Below are positions 7,980 to 15,298 of a stretch of DNA of 32,743 nucleotides, piece after piece. Position 1 is the first letter of the stretch. Every line of letters starts with the position of its first letter. The position numbers and the translations under genes were made by a program. The notes under the pieces are model-generated. The model searched no databases. It worked only from the letters and a program-made list of their open reading frames with translations, and was not told the DNA's origin. This stretch comes from Chthoniobacterales bacterium (GTDB taxonomy: Bacteria > Verrucomicrobiota > Verrucomicrobiia > Chthoniobacterales > UBA10450): contig JAICUQ010000018.1 of assembly GCA_025935755.1 (NCBI GenBank), forward strand, positions 1-32,743. The letters are read 5' to 3'.

Positions 7980-9374
7980 CTACTTCTTCTTCAGTTTTTG
8001 TAGCGCTGCCTTTGCGTCTCGCCCGTAGGTCCCATTTGGATCCAGTTTCACCGCTTGTTCGAAGTATTTTCGCGCCCCCGCAAAATCCTTCATTTCGATA
8101 CTGATATTTCCAAGGTTCAGCAACGCTCCGGCCGATTTCGGATCGAGTCGGTGCGCTTTTTCGACGGACTCCCGTGCCTTTTGCCATTCGCCGATATCAG
8201 CCCAATAACCTGCGGCATCGTTGAATCCTTCGGGATGGTTTGGATATTGCTCGATTGCCAGCGTCGAAATCTGGAACCAGCGTTTATCGTCTTCGGGGTT
8301 CTCCTTCTTCTCGTAATACTCTCCGTATTCGTGCAGCTTTTCCGGAATGAATTTGTCGGCAGGCTCATTTAGCGGCTGGCCTTTTAACCACTTGAGCTGG
8401 GTCGGGTGTTCCTGCGCATAGGCCACCATCTTCTTCAACGTCGACAATTCATTTTCGAAATCTCCGCTCTCCTGGTAAATGAACGCGAGACCGCACCAGA
8501 TATCGACGTGATCGGGAAATTTTGTCGTCGCCTCCTGAAGAAGCTCGGCCGCCCGGTTTATATCACTCTCATTTTTCTCGAACGAAATACTGCCAGCTGT
8601 CTTCCCTGTTTTCTTATCGGTCAAAGTAATGTCTCCCGGGCTGGGTTTTTTCGGCGAAATGTTCGGCTGGCGTTTGTTAACATAATAATTGGCACTCGCG
8701 ATCCATGCGTCGGGATCGTCTGGCGCCTTTTCCCGCCATTCGGTGAGCAGCGGCTCGACTTGCGCATCGGCATGCTGATCGAGCAGTTGTCGGTAACGAC
8801 GCGCGTATTCCCGGCCACTTGCCACCTCGGACTTCGGCTCGACGTAGACCAGGCTTTTCAGAACTTTCTCAAGCGCACCGGAATCTTTCTGATAACTGCC
8901 TCGATCGCGGGACGTGAGGACGATATAAGCGACTCCCTGCGGGAGTTGGATGTAGCCCACTCTTTCCCACTGCGAATAAGTCTTCGTGGCGGGGTATTCG
9001 TTGATGAAGTAGTCGTGGCCATCGTTGGTTTTGCCGGAAGCAATTTTCTCCTTCGGCGTGCCGTGCTTTGCCTTCATCTCTTTGATTGCAGTGGCCACAA
9101 ATCCGTTTACGCCCTCCCACTGCGGGCCTGCCATGTTCGCATACATTACCGTCTTTGCGTCGGACCACGACGCCCCTTTCGGGTACAGAACGCATGGCAA
9201 GCCTTGTCCCATGCCCGATTCATTGTCGGCGACCCACCCTTCGGGAGCACTGATGGCAAAACCAGCTTTCGGACCATGAACAGTACCGGCGGCGGATGTT
9301 TCGTCACCGAGCACCGTGCCAGTCAAACAGGTAGCGAGGGCAAGACAGCCACAGATATAGGTTTTTGTTTTCAT
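7980..9374 (-). CDS. Exported TPR-repeat protein
   Basis: From the ATG at 9374 this is a 464-aa protein with a cleavable signal peptide (about 1-23). The N-terminal 170 residues form an unassigned domain that begins GFAISAPEGW, similar in style to periplasmic PsbP/DUF1795-like folds. The C-terminal half is made of tetratricopeptide helices; the last three units (about 365-464) carry the pattern GALLNLGNI..GDFAGARKYFEQAVKLDP. A GTG six codons upstream is in frame but would put acidic residues before the signal peptide. TPRs mediate protein-protein contacts, so a periplasmic scaffold role is inferred. A 170-bp gap separates it from the upstream genes, so it may have its own promoter. Confidence 0.85.
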   Translation of the reverse strand: MKTKTYICGCLALATCLTGTVLGDETSAAGTVHGPKAGFAISAPEGWVADNESGMGQGLPCVLYPKGASWSDAKTVMYANMAGPQWEGVNGFVATAIKEMKAKHGTPKEKIASGKTNDGHDYFINEYPATKTYSQWERVGYIQLPQGVAYIVLTSRDRGSYQKDSGALEKVLKSLVYVEPKSEVASGREYARRYRQLLDQHADAQVEPLLTEWREKAPDDPDAWIASANYYVNKRQPNISPKKPSPGDITLTDKKTGKTAGSISFEKNESDINRAAELLQEATTKFPDHVDIWCGLAFIYQESGDFENELSTLKKMVAYAQEHPTQLKWLKGQPLNEPADKFIPEKLHEYGEYYEKKENPEDDKRWFQISTLAIEQYPNHPEGFNDAAGYWADIGEWQKARESVEKAHRLDPKSAGALLNLGNISIEMKDFAGARKYFEQAVKLDPNGTYGRDAKAALQKLKKK

Positions 9375-9468
9375 GTCGGTAATGATGATCACTTCTCTGA
9401 TTCTTGGAGTCGGTTTCTTCCTTGTAGAGGGTTTCTGTGAAACGCCAAAATTGGCAACGGTTTGTGTT

Positions 9469-9485
9469 CGACACGAGTTGTGTCG
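9469..9485. other. Small hairpin in the 9545-9374 intergenic gap
   Basis: CGACAC at 9469-9474 pairs with GTGTCG at 9480-9485 around a 5-base loop, downstream of the 9545 gene on the minus strand. No T-run follows on either strand, so it is at best a weak terminator or a processing site. Confidence 0.3.
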
Positions 9486-9544
9486 TTAGGCCGCTTTTCG
9501 CATCCGGCCTCGCTTACGGCTGGAATCTTCCGCGGCACTCCGGA

Positions 9545-9988
9545 TCATTCATTGATGTTGTCCAGGCCGACAAAGCGCCAACCGCCCTTGGTCGACTCGA
9601 ATAGGAAGCGGATGGGTGCATTTTCCTTGTCATTCGGCGTTTCCTTAAACGGGCAATAAATCTCATACCCCGCGCTTTCTGCCTTCTGCGGTTTAGTGCT
9701 TCCAAAACACTGTGCGGCATTCGCCTCGCCATCGAAGACTTCGCCATACCGGCGCATGAAGTTTTCCTTATTCTTTATGGCCTTTACGCCATAAGGCATC
9801 GATACCGGGAATTTCGTCATTTCCGCGACCGCTGCTTTATCGCCAGCGACGACCGCTGACTTAAATTTCTGCCAGAACGCCGAAAAATCAGTGTTCGCTG
9901 TCTTGTGTTCTCCATCCGCCGCAAGACTGGAAAGACCGCAGCTAACCACGAACGCAACGACTACGACGAAACTACAGATGAATTTCAT
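9545..9988 (-). CDS. Small exported protein, possibly NTF2-like
   Basis: This 147-aa protein starts at ATG 9988, fixed by a strong ribosome binding site (GGAGGGAG) a few bases upstream. It has a hydrophobic signal peptide (about 1-24, ending near SLA-AD). The mature part, about 120 residues, begins with FWQKFKSAVVAGDKAAVAEM and ends with GGWRFVGLDNINE. That layout, a helix hairpin followed by strands with a terminal W-x-x-x-x-x-D/N turn, resembles SnoaL/NTF2-like folds and the DUF3828-like gene at 11140. The fold assignment is a guess. The start is 1 nt after the stop of the frameshifted upstream gene, so it is probably translationally coupled. Confidence 0.8.
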   Translation of the reverse strand: MKFICSFVVVVAFVVSCGLSSLAADGEHKTANTDFSAFWQKFKSAVVAGDKAAVAEMTKFPVSMPYGVKAIKNKENFMRRYGEVFDGEANAAQCFGSTKPQKAESAGYEIYCPFKETPNDKENAPIRFLFESTKGGWRFVGLDNINE

Positions 9989-9989
9989 T

Positions 9990-10379
9990 TCATTCTCCCT
10001 CCTCCATTCTTTCGATTTCTTTCTCCGACATTTGATGTGTTTTGACGATCTTCCACTCGCCAGCTGCATCGATCTTTAGCGTGAACAGAAACCCGGCCTT
10101 CACTTTCTCGGGCATCGCTTTGCACGTCCGCAACAAAGAGATTGCCCGCGTTGTCAAACGCCAAACCAAAAAGGGGAACGAGCCCGGACGCAAAGTTACT
10201 GCAGTGCCCATCTGGTGTGAATTTCACGATGTTGCCGGCCTCGGGATTCGCAACAAGCAGGTTCCCGAGGAATCAAATGCCATGCCTCTCGGTGTGTCAT
10301 ATCCCAACCTAACGTTGCTAGCTGGCGCTCTGGCGGTGAAGAGCCCGGCTATGGCAAGCAATGCAAGTAATCTTTTCAT
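9990..10379 (-). pseudogene. Frameshifted, shortened NHL/SMP-30-like exported protein
   Basis: The ATG at 10379 overlaps the stop of the upstream gene (ATGA) and begins a good signal peptide, MKRLLALLAIAGLF. After GMAFDSSG the frame shifts by one base. The NHL-type pattern continues in the second frame (NLLVANPEAGNIVKFTPDG, then GLAFDNAGNLFVADV), and a second shift near 10110-10125 restores the first frame for FLFTLKIDAAGEWKIVKT and the C-terminus ending MEEGE. The two shifts cancel. NHL propellers normally need five or six blades; only about two are left, so the gene has also lost sequence. Its C-terminus resembles that of the neighbouring 10376 product. Two sequencing errors are the alternative to true decay. 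Confidence 0.65.
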
Positions 10380-11143
10380 TTGCCTCTCACTTCCCGGTCT
10401 TCGTTTTCGATTCTATTAATTTCTTTGCGCTCCTCCGCGTCCATTCCGCTGACTCCTGTTGCCGGTACCTCGGCCCTTCTCGTCACTTTCCAGTTTCCGG
10501 CATCATCGAAAGTGAGCGTGAAGAAAAAAGATGCGTTGACCTCTTCGGTACCGCCTTTGACGTCGAACTTTGCGCTTCGACGCGCATATAGCAGCACGGT
10601 GCCTGGGTCGACCCATTTGCGAACCTGCCAGCTTGTCATCACTGGCCATCCCCAGTCGTCTGCTGATAGTTTCCATTTTTCCTTCACCTTTTTCTTCTGA
10701 TTTATCAGGGAACGATCGAGCGTTGCGCTCATGGCATCGTGGGATTCAGGCGCATCGAGCTTGCGCCACTGGTCGCCGTCGAGCTGATAGAATTGTGCCG
10801 CTTGAAAGCCCTTGCTCGGCTGAAAGTTAAATGCAAAGCGTTTGGAATCGGCCGCCCAAACGATGTTTGCGTAGACAGGCGCTCGACCCATCGCTTCTGC
10901 AAATCCATCAACGTATTCTTCTTCGGACAACACGACGGATGTCTCGTTGCTGCCCGCTTTTGCGATAACAAAATCGTCATCTTCATGCGCGCCAGCGCGC
11001 AATTCCCACTTGCCATCCGGTGAAACAGATCTCGCCTGCGGCTTTGCCGATTTTCGAGGAGTTTCATCCTCTCCTGCCAGCAACTGCCAGGGACATATGA
11101 GACAGCAGACAACTGCGATCGATGAGACTAGTCTAACTTTCAT
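10376..11143 (-). CDS. Exported protein of unknown function, 'SPDGKW' family
   Basis: The 255-aa product has a signal peptide (about 1-24, ending LLAGEDE). The mature part carries SPDGKWELR and IVWAADSKRFAFNF, blade-like segments shared with the plus-strand gene at 7265. A C-terminal segment, FFFTLTFDDAGNWKV, is shared with the neighbouring frameshifted gene. The C-terminus is strongly charged. Its start overlaps the stop of the DUF3828-like gene by 4 nt (ATGA) and its stop overlaps the start of the next gene in the same way, so this is a coupled operon. No enzymatic motif is seen. A periplasmic location is inferred. Confidence 0.82.
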   Translation of the reverse strand: MKVRLVSSIAVVCCLICPWQLLAGEDETPRKSAKPQARSVSPDGKWELRAGAHEDDDFVIAKAGSNETSVVLSEEEYVDGFAEAMGRAPVYANIVWAADSKRFAFNFQPSKGFQAAQFYQLDGDQWRKLDAPESHDAMSATLDRSLINQKKKVKEKWKLSADDWGWPVMTSWQVRKWVDPGTVLLYARRSAKFDVKGGTEEVNASFFFTLTFDDAGNWKVTRRAEVPATGVSGMDAEERKEINRIENEDREVRGK

Positions 11144-11664
11144 TCCTTGAGATGCGCCGCCTCGTCAATTATCGCGGTAAGCACTGCCTTCAGTGAGGTC
11201 TTTTCCTTGGTATAAACGATGTCGTCGATGCGCCATCCGTTTTTCGTCTGAACAAGTTGGAAAACGAGTACTTGCTCTTGATCCGGCTTCTCTTCGTTAA
11301 ACAGTTTGAAACGTGCTTCGAATCGGCCAGGCTGCGGCGGCGTTAGCTCGGTAATGCGAAGGTTAAAGTCGAGGTGTTCGTCGAAGTCCTGCGATCCGAG
11401 GATCGGGTCGAATTCGAGTCCACAGAGGTCCCCCTTGGGACAATCCCGTTCCACCTGCGCATTCTTTAGGAATAGGTTCGTGAGTTCGGGAGTGAAATAT
11501 TTCGAAAGCACAGCGCGATTATCTAGCTTGAGTTCTTTGTGTTCCCAAGGCCTGTGCGCCTTGTAAAGCGCGCGAATGACCTCCTCTGGACTGTCTCCCG
11601 CGGCGATTGCAGTTGACGCAAGCGCGGTGAGCAATGCGAAAACAAGCGTCCTATTGATTATCAC
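11140..11664 (-). CDS. Exported DUF3828-like protein
   Basis: The 174-aa product starts at a GTG with AGAGGT upstream. The signal peptide is about 1-22 (ending AIA-AG). The mature part starts with SPEEVIRALYKAH, then YFTPELTNLFL, and ends with a long strand region (VLVFQLVQTKNGWRIDDIVY) and a short helix. This order is typical of DUF3828 proteins, which have an NTF2-like fold and no settled function. Its start is 26 nt downstream of the large TPR gene and its stop overlaps the next start. The family assignment is from memory and moderately sure. Confidence 0.8.
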   Translation of the reverse strand: MIINRTLVFALLTALASTAIAAGDSPEEVIRALYKAHRPWEHKELKLDNRAVLSKYFTPELTNLFLKNAQVERDCPKGDLCGLEFDPILGSQDFDEHLDFNLRITELTPPQPGRFEARFKLFNEEKPDQEQVLVFQLVQTKNGWRIDDIVYTKEKTSLKAVLTAIIDEAAHLKE

Positions 11665-11690
11665 TTGTTACCTCTTCCATTTCGTATCGT

Positions 11691-13778
11691 TCATTCTTCG
11701 AGATGCACCGAGTCAACGATCCCATCGATCTCCCGCTTTAACCTGGGATCGGTATTCAGGTTCGAGCTAAAGTTGATCTCTAACAGCTGGCCTTTGTACG
11801 AAGTCGTTAGGTTCCGGGTATAGACTGGATTATGGGAATAATCCTTCTTGCTTTTGGACACTGGCACGAAACTCCAGTCAGCCCATTTGCGGCCATCAAT
11901 CGTCACAATCTCTTTCTTCAACCATTGCAGGTGGGAATCCTTCGGCAACCACTTGAATCCTTTCGAGTATTCGGCCACGCGCTTGTTCAAATAACCGTCA
12001 AGCTCTTCGGGTGTAAGTCCATGTGTGCCGCGTAACACAGTGCCCCATGCGCTATCCGGGCCCGAGAACGCAGCGAGGGTTTTTGGCGTTTTCGGATCGT
12101 CTGGATCACGTGAGAAGTCCGGCGGGATGTCCAGTGTTAGTTTGCCGTCGAGCAAGGTTAGTTTGTTACCGGCCGCAGCGCTTTTAGGATCCGTGCCCGG
12201 CTCCTCCTCTGCATTGCGATTTGAGGGATCTTGTATTAACTCCGGATCCAGTTTTTGCGCGCGTTTGAAGTCTGCCTCGGCTCCCACCTTATCCCCCTTC
12301 TCCTTCTTCAGGACGGCACGATTGTAGTACGCGCGCGCGTAATCGGGTTTCAGTTCTATGGCACGAGTGTAATCAGCAAGCGCGCCGTCGCGGTCGTTAG
12401 TCTCCGCTCTGGCGTTGGCGCGATTGTTGTAAGCAGCCGGATTTGTGGAACCGAGTTCGATTGCTTTGGTGTAGTCGGCAATCGCGCCCGCAGTGTCGTT
12501 CTTCAGCCGTTTCGCTTGTGCACGGTTGTAATATGGCGCGTCATTTTTAGGATCGAGTTCGGCTGCGCGGTTGAAATCAGCAATAGCACCATCCAGATCG
12601 CCGTTCTTCGCCTTTTCGATCCCGCGGTTAACCAGATCGCCATCGGCCTTATCCGAACCGCCGGGAGCAGACGGTAATTTCGCCGTCTGTTTCTCATTGG
12701 ATTCCCAGGTATAACCGACGCTCCCGTCGGGATCGCGCACAAGCCTCGCGCCGACAGCAACGGCTCTTGCCGCTGGCTTCGCGCCGATTGGAATAACCTG
12801 GACGTAAAACGAAACCGGTTCGCCCTCGGTCCGACCGAGTGCTCCCATCTTCTCCAGGTCTTCCGATGCATGCGCGCCGCTCACGATCTTGTTGAGAAAT
12901 CCCAGCTTTACCAGCGCGTCATGCGGAAACTCGACCACACCATAATGATTGGGTGTCGCGGTATCCTTCAAGAAGCCGCGGTAGGTGTCCTCACCTATTT
13001 GTTTGGACTCCAAGATTTTTGGAGTCACCTCGAGCCTAACGACTCTACCTTTCCATTCGAACTTGTGTTGCTCGATGTCGTTAAACCCATACGCCTTGTC
13101 ATCGACTGGTGCCCCGAGCGGCGGTGGCGCGATCTTTTTTTCCGCCGGCGCATAATCGAACGAGCAGTACATGACTTCCTTGCGCGCTTGCGAGTACATC
13201 GGCATCTCAGTGTGCCCGACGTATTGGGCTTGTCCCTGAGAATCGAGGACCAGCCAATATTGGGGCAGCTCTTTCGGGTTGATGTTCTTCTCAGGAACCT
13301 TGAGCCGAACATGCAACCAGGTCTGTCCGTTCCGTTGCTCAGACCCCACTTTCTCAAATGGCGGTAACTTCCGATCGGCCATGATTGGCACGTGCGCCCA
13401 ATTGTAGATCAATCGATCATTCGGTTCGGTGGCGTGCCACGTCTCCCCATCGGAGCAAATCCAGGCTTTATCTTTGATCGCGATTTCGCGCAGGGGCGTG
13501 TTTGGCTTTGTGCCCGGTTCGGTCGACAAATCAAAATCTTCGCCGGAAAGAAGTCCCTGCAGCTTGATCGGTTTCTTAGCCGTGACAGTGCCTTTCACGG
13601 ACCACACTCCAGTCTCCATGTTTTTCATCGCGGCATTCACCAGCGGGTCCGCGTTTTCCTGGCCGGGTCCACCTTGTTTCTTTTGCGGCTTGGCGAAAGC
13701 ATAAGGCGCATTCGAAAACACGAAGAATGCAGTAATCACCCAGATCCAAGTTGCGTTAGCAGGTATGATCTTTTTCAT
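11691..13778 (-). CDS. Large exported protein with TPR repeats
   Basis: From ATG 13778 this is a 695-aa protein with a signal peptide (about 1-29, AFA-KP). The open frame upstream of this ATG overlaps the previous gene and lacks signal-peptide character. Order of parts: a beta-rich N-terminal domain (about 40-215) that looks like a lipoprotein-carrier-type fold (WSVKGTVTAKKPIKLQGL); a second unassigned domain (about 235-355); four TPR units (about 378-514) with GAIADYTKAIEL and similar words; and a C-terminal domain (about 540-695) unlike anything I can name. It starts 8 nt after the stop of the TolB-like gene, so the two are probably co-transcribed. Confidence 0.85.
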   Translation of the reverse strand: MKKIIPANATWIWVITAFFVFSNAPYAFAKPQKKQGGPGQENADPLVNAAMKNMETGVWSVKGTVTAKKPIKLQGLLSGEDFDLSTEPGTKPNTPLREIAIKDKAWICSDGETWHATEPNDRLIYNWAHVPIMADRKLPPFEKVGSEQRNGQTWLHVRLKVPEKNINPKELPQYWLVLDSQGQAQYVGHTEMPMYSQARKEVMYCSFDYAPAEKKIAPPPLGAPVDDKAYGFNDIEQHKFEWKGRVVRLEVTPKILESKQIGEDTYRGFLKDTATPNHYGVVEFPHDALVKLGFLNKIVSGAHASEDLEKMGALGRTEGEPVSFYVQVIPIGAKPAARAVAVGARLVRDPDGSVGYTWESNEKQTAKLPSAPGGSDKADGDLVNRGIEKAKNGDLDGAIADFNRAAELDPKNDAPYYNRAQAKRLKNDTAGAIADYTKAIELGSTNPAAYNNRANARAETNDRDGALADYTRAIELKPDYARAYYNRAVLKKEKGDKVGAEADFKRAQKLDPELIQDPSNRNAEEEPGTDPKSAAAGNKLTLLDGKLTLDIPPDFSRDPDDPKTPKTLAAFSGPDSAWGTVLRGTHGLTPEELDGYLNKRVAEYSKGFKWLPKDSHLQWLKKEIVTIDGRKWADWSFVPVSKSKKDYSHNPVYTRNLTTSYKGQLLEINFSSNLNTDPRLKREIDGIVDSVHLEE

Positions 13779-13786
13779 ATTCAGTT

Positions 13787-14968
13787 CTAATCCGCTCCGT
13801 TGCGGATGGTGATGACGGCCGGAGTCTTTCCGGGCCGATACATGGAAGCGCCGTAGCAGATCGCGGCGCTTCCTTTGCGCGCGTAACGGACTTCGGGCTG
13901 TCCGTAGCACTGGTGCCCTTTTTCTTTATTCTCGCGCAATTGTTTCTCGTATTCGTCGCGGGTAAAACCTTCTACCACGTCATCGCTGCTCACCCCGTGG
14001 AATCGCAGATGCGCCTCATAGTTGTCACACGATTCCTTGAGATTCGTGACCCAACGCTCGATGTAGGAACAGTTAGCCGTCTTTGTGCTTCCGGGAATTG
14101 TCACGTATCGATTTTCAGTGAGCGTGAGAAACGCCGGCTCCCCGGGAATTGGAATCGGAGTTGCATAGTTTGGCGATAATTGGATGAGCTTTTGCTTATT
14201 GAAATCGAAAGCCTCGAGTGTGTCCCCATTCGTGCTATCGAGATGGCAACTGAAGAATGTTAGCCGGAGTGGCCCTTCGAACAGAAACTTTTGATCTTTA
14301 TCTCCCCTAATGTGCAGCGGTTCGAACGATGGGAAGCCGCGCAGCCTGCCGATCTGTGTTTCCTGACTCGATTTTGAATCACGGAACCACATCACCCAGT
14401 TCAGCACCTCCTCCGGGCCTTCACCCTTTTTCCCTCTGCGCCAGAAGATTTCGCCCGATCCATCCGGCGCCTTAATGATTTCTGGCGGGCGATCCGTTGC
14501 ATCAGTCACAGCATCCAGTGCTGTCACGCTCGAATGTTCCGGCTGCTCCGAGCTCTCGCCTTTCGCGGCAGGCGAGGCGGACTCTTCCTGCGCCGGCGTT
14601 GGTGAAGATGACGGGGCCTCCTGTTCTGCGCCACTCGTGAAATAAGGCGAGCTTTTCGCCGCGGAATACCAATCTGGTACCGTATCGAGCTTCTTCAGCT
14701 TCGCGCCGCGAGGATCGATGCTCCAAAATTCTCGCGTATCATTTGGTTTTCCGCGGGTGAACACGATCATCTCGCCACCGGGCGCGAAAATTGGATCGCT
14801 GTCTTGTCCGGAATTGTCGTTGGTCAGCTGTCGCAACAACTTTCCGTCTTCACGATAGAGATAAAGGTGAGAATGACTTGCGCCTTTGGCTTGCAGGTAA
14901 CGGATCGCCACCACTATCTCGGAGTCGCCGCGCGAAATCGGCCGCGCTAAAAGTAGCAGCAAACCCAC
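13787..14968 (-). CDS. Exported TolB/WD40-like beta-propeller protein
   Basis: This 393-aa frame (from GTG 14968) opens the minus-strand operon. It has blade motifs such as LLRQLTNDNSGQDSDPIFAP with EMIVFTRG, the pattern of TolB/PD40 propellers. A Ser/Pro/Glu-rich linker (about 115-150) follows, then a C-terminal domain with several cysteines (CHLDS, NCSY, SCDN, QCYG, ICYG) that may be disulfide-bonded. With the GTG start the signal peptide has no basic n-region. The frame is open upstream, through CTG codons at 14995 and 15004, and those would add Lys and Arg, so the true start may be a non-standard codon upstream. Function is unknown. Confidence 0.78.
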   Translation of the reverse strand: MGLLLLLARPISRGDSEIVVAIRYLQAKGASHSHLYLYREDGKLLRQLTNDNSGQDSDPIFAPGGEMIVFTRGKPNDTREFWSIDPRGAKLKKLDTVPDWYSAAKSSPYFTSGAEQEAPSSSPTPAQEESASPAAKGESSEQPEHSSVTALDAVTDATDRPPEIIKAPDGSGEIFWRRGKKGEGPEEVLNWVMWFRDSKSSQETQIGRLRGFPSFEPLHIRGDKDQKFLFEGPLRLTFFSCHLDSTNGDTLEAFDFNKQKLIQLSPNYATPIPIPGEPAFLTLTENRYVTIPGSTKTANCSYIERWVTNLKESCDNYEAHLRFHGVSSDDVVEGFTRDEYEKQLRENKEKGHQCYGQPEVRYARKGSAAICYGASMYRPGKTPAVITIRNGAD

Positions 14969-15062
14969 AAGGCCCCATAGCCGGAGCGTTTTCAGAGTTT
15001 GCAGATTAGGAAATTCGAACGCGCATTGTCAATGGCCAGTTTGGTAATATTTCGCGCGTGAA

Positions 15063-15181
15063 TTGCGGGCGAGTGATATAACAATCTTCGCGATCCTGTT
15101 TTCCGTTGCGCCTACGCGGCAAACCCCTTTCTGGACGCGCCGAGTGACCAGCCGGTCTCCGCCAAAGAGAAAAATCAGTAG
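15063..15181 (+). pseudogene. Fragment related to the exported protein at 28644
   Basis: A hydrophobic signal-like run (ITIFAILFSVAPT) is followed, one frame over, by ANPFLDAPSDQPVSAKE and a stop. The intact gene at 28644 has the same junction, a signal peptide followed by ANPFLDAKDHKPVF. The simplest reading is the truncated, frameshifted 5' end of a paralogue. The match is only about 10 residues, so confidence is low. The rest of the 15005-15298 gap shows no gene. Confidence 0.4.
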
Positions 15182-15298
15182 CCCAAGGAGTAGATTTAAA
15201 AGGGGGCACCTCTTCAGGACGCGAAGATTAAGAAACTTTCTTATGCCTTGTCAATGCGCCCATCGCCAAATTTAAGACGATCGTCGTTACCGTTGCCT

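Noticed and set aside
12025-12677. Plus-strand open frames opposite the 11691-13778 gene
   Set aside because: They are antisense to a well-supported TPR protein and have no motif of their own.
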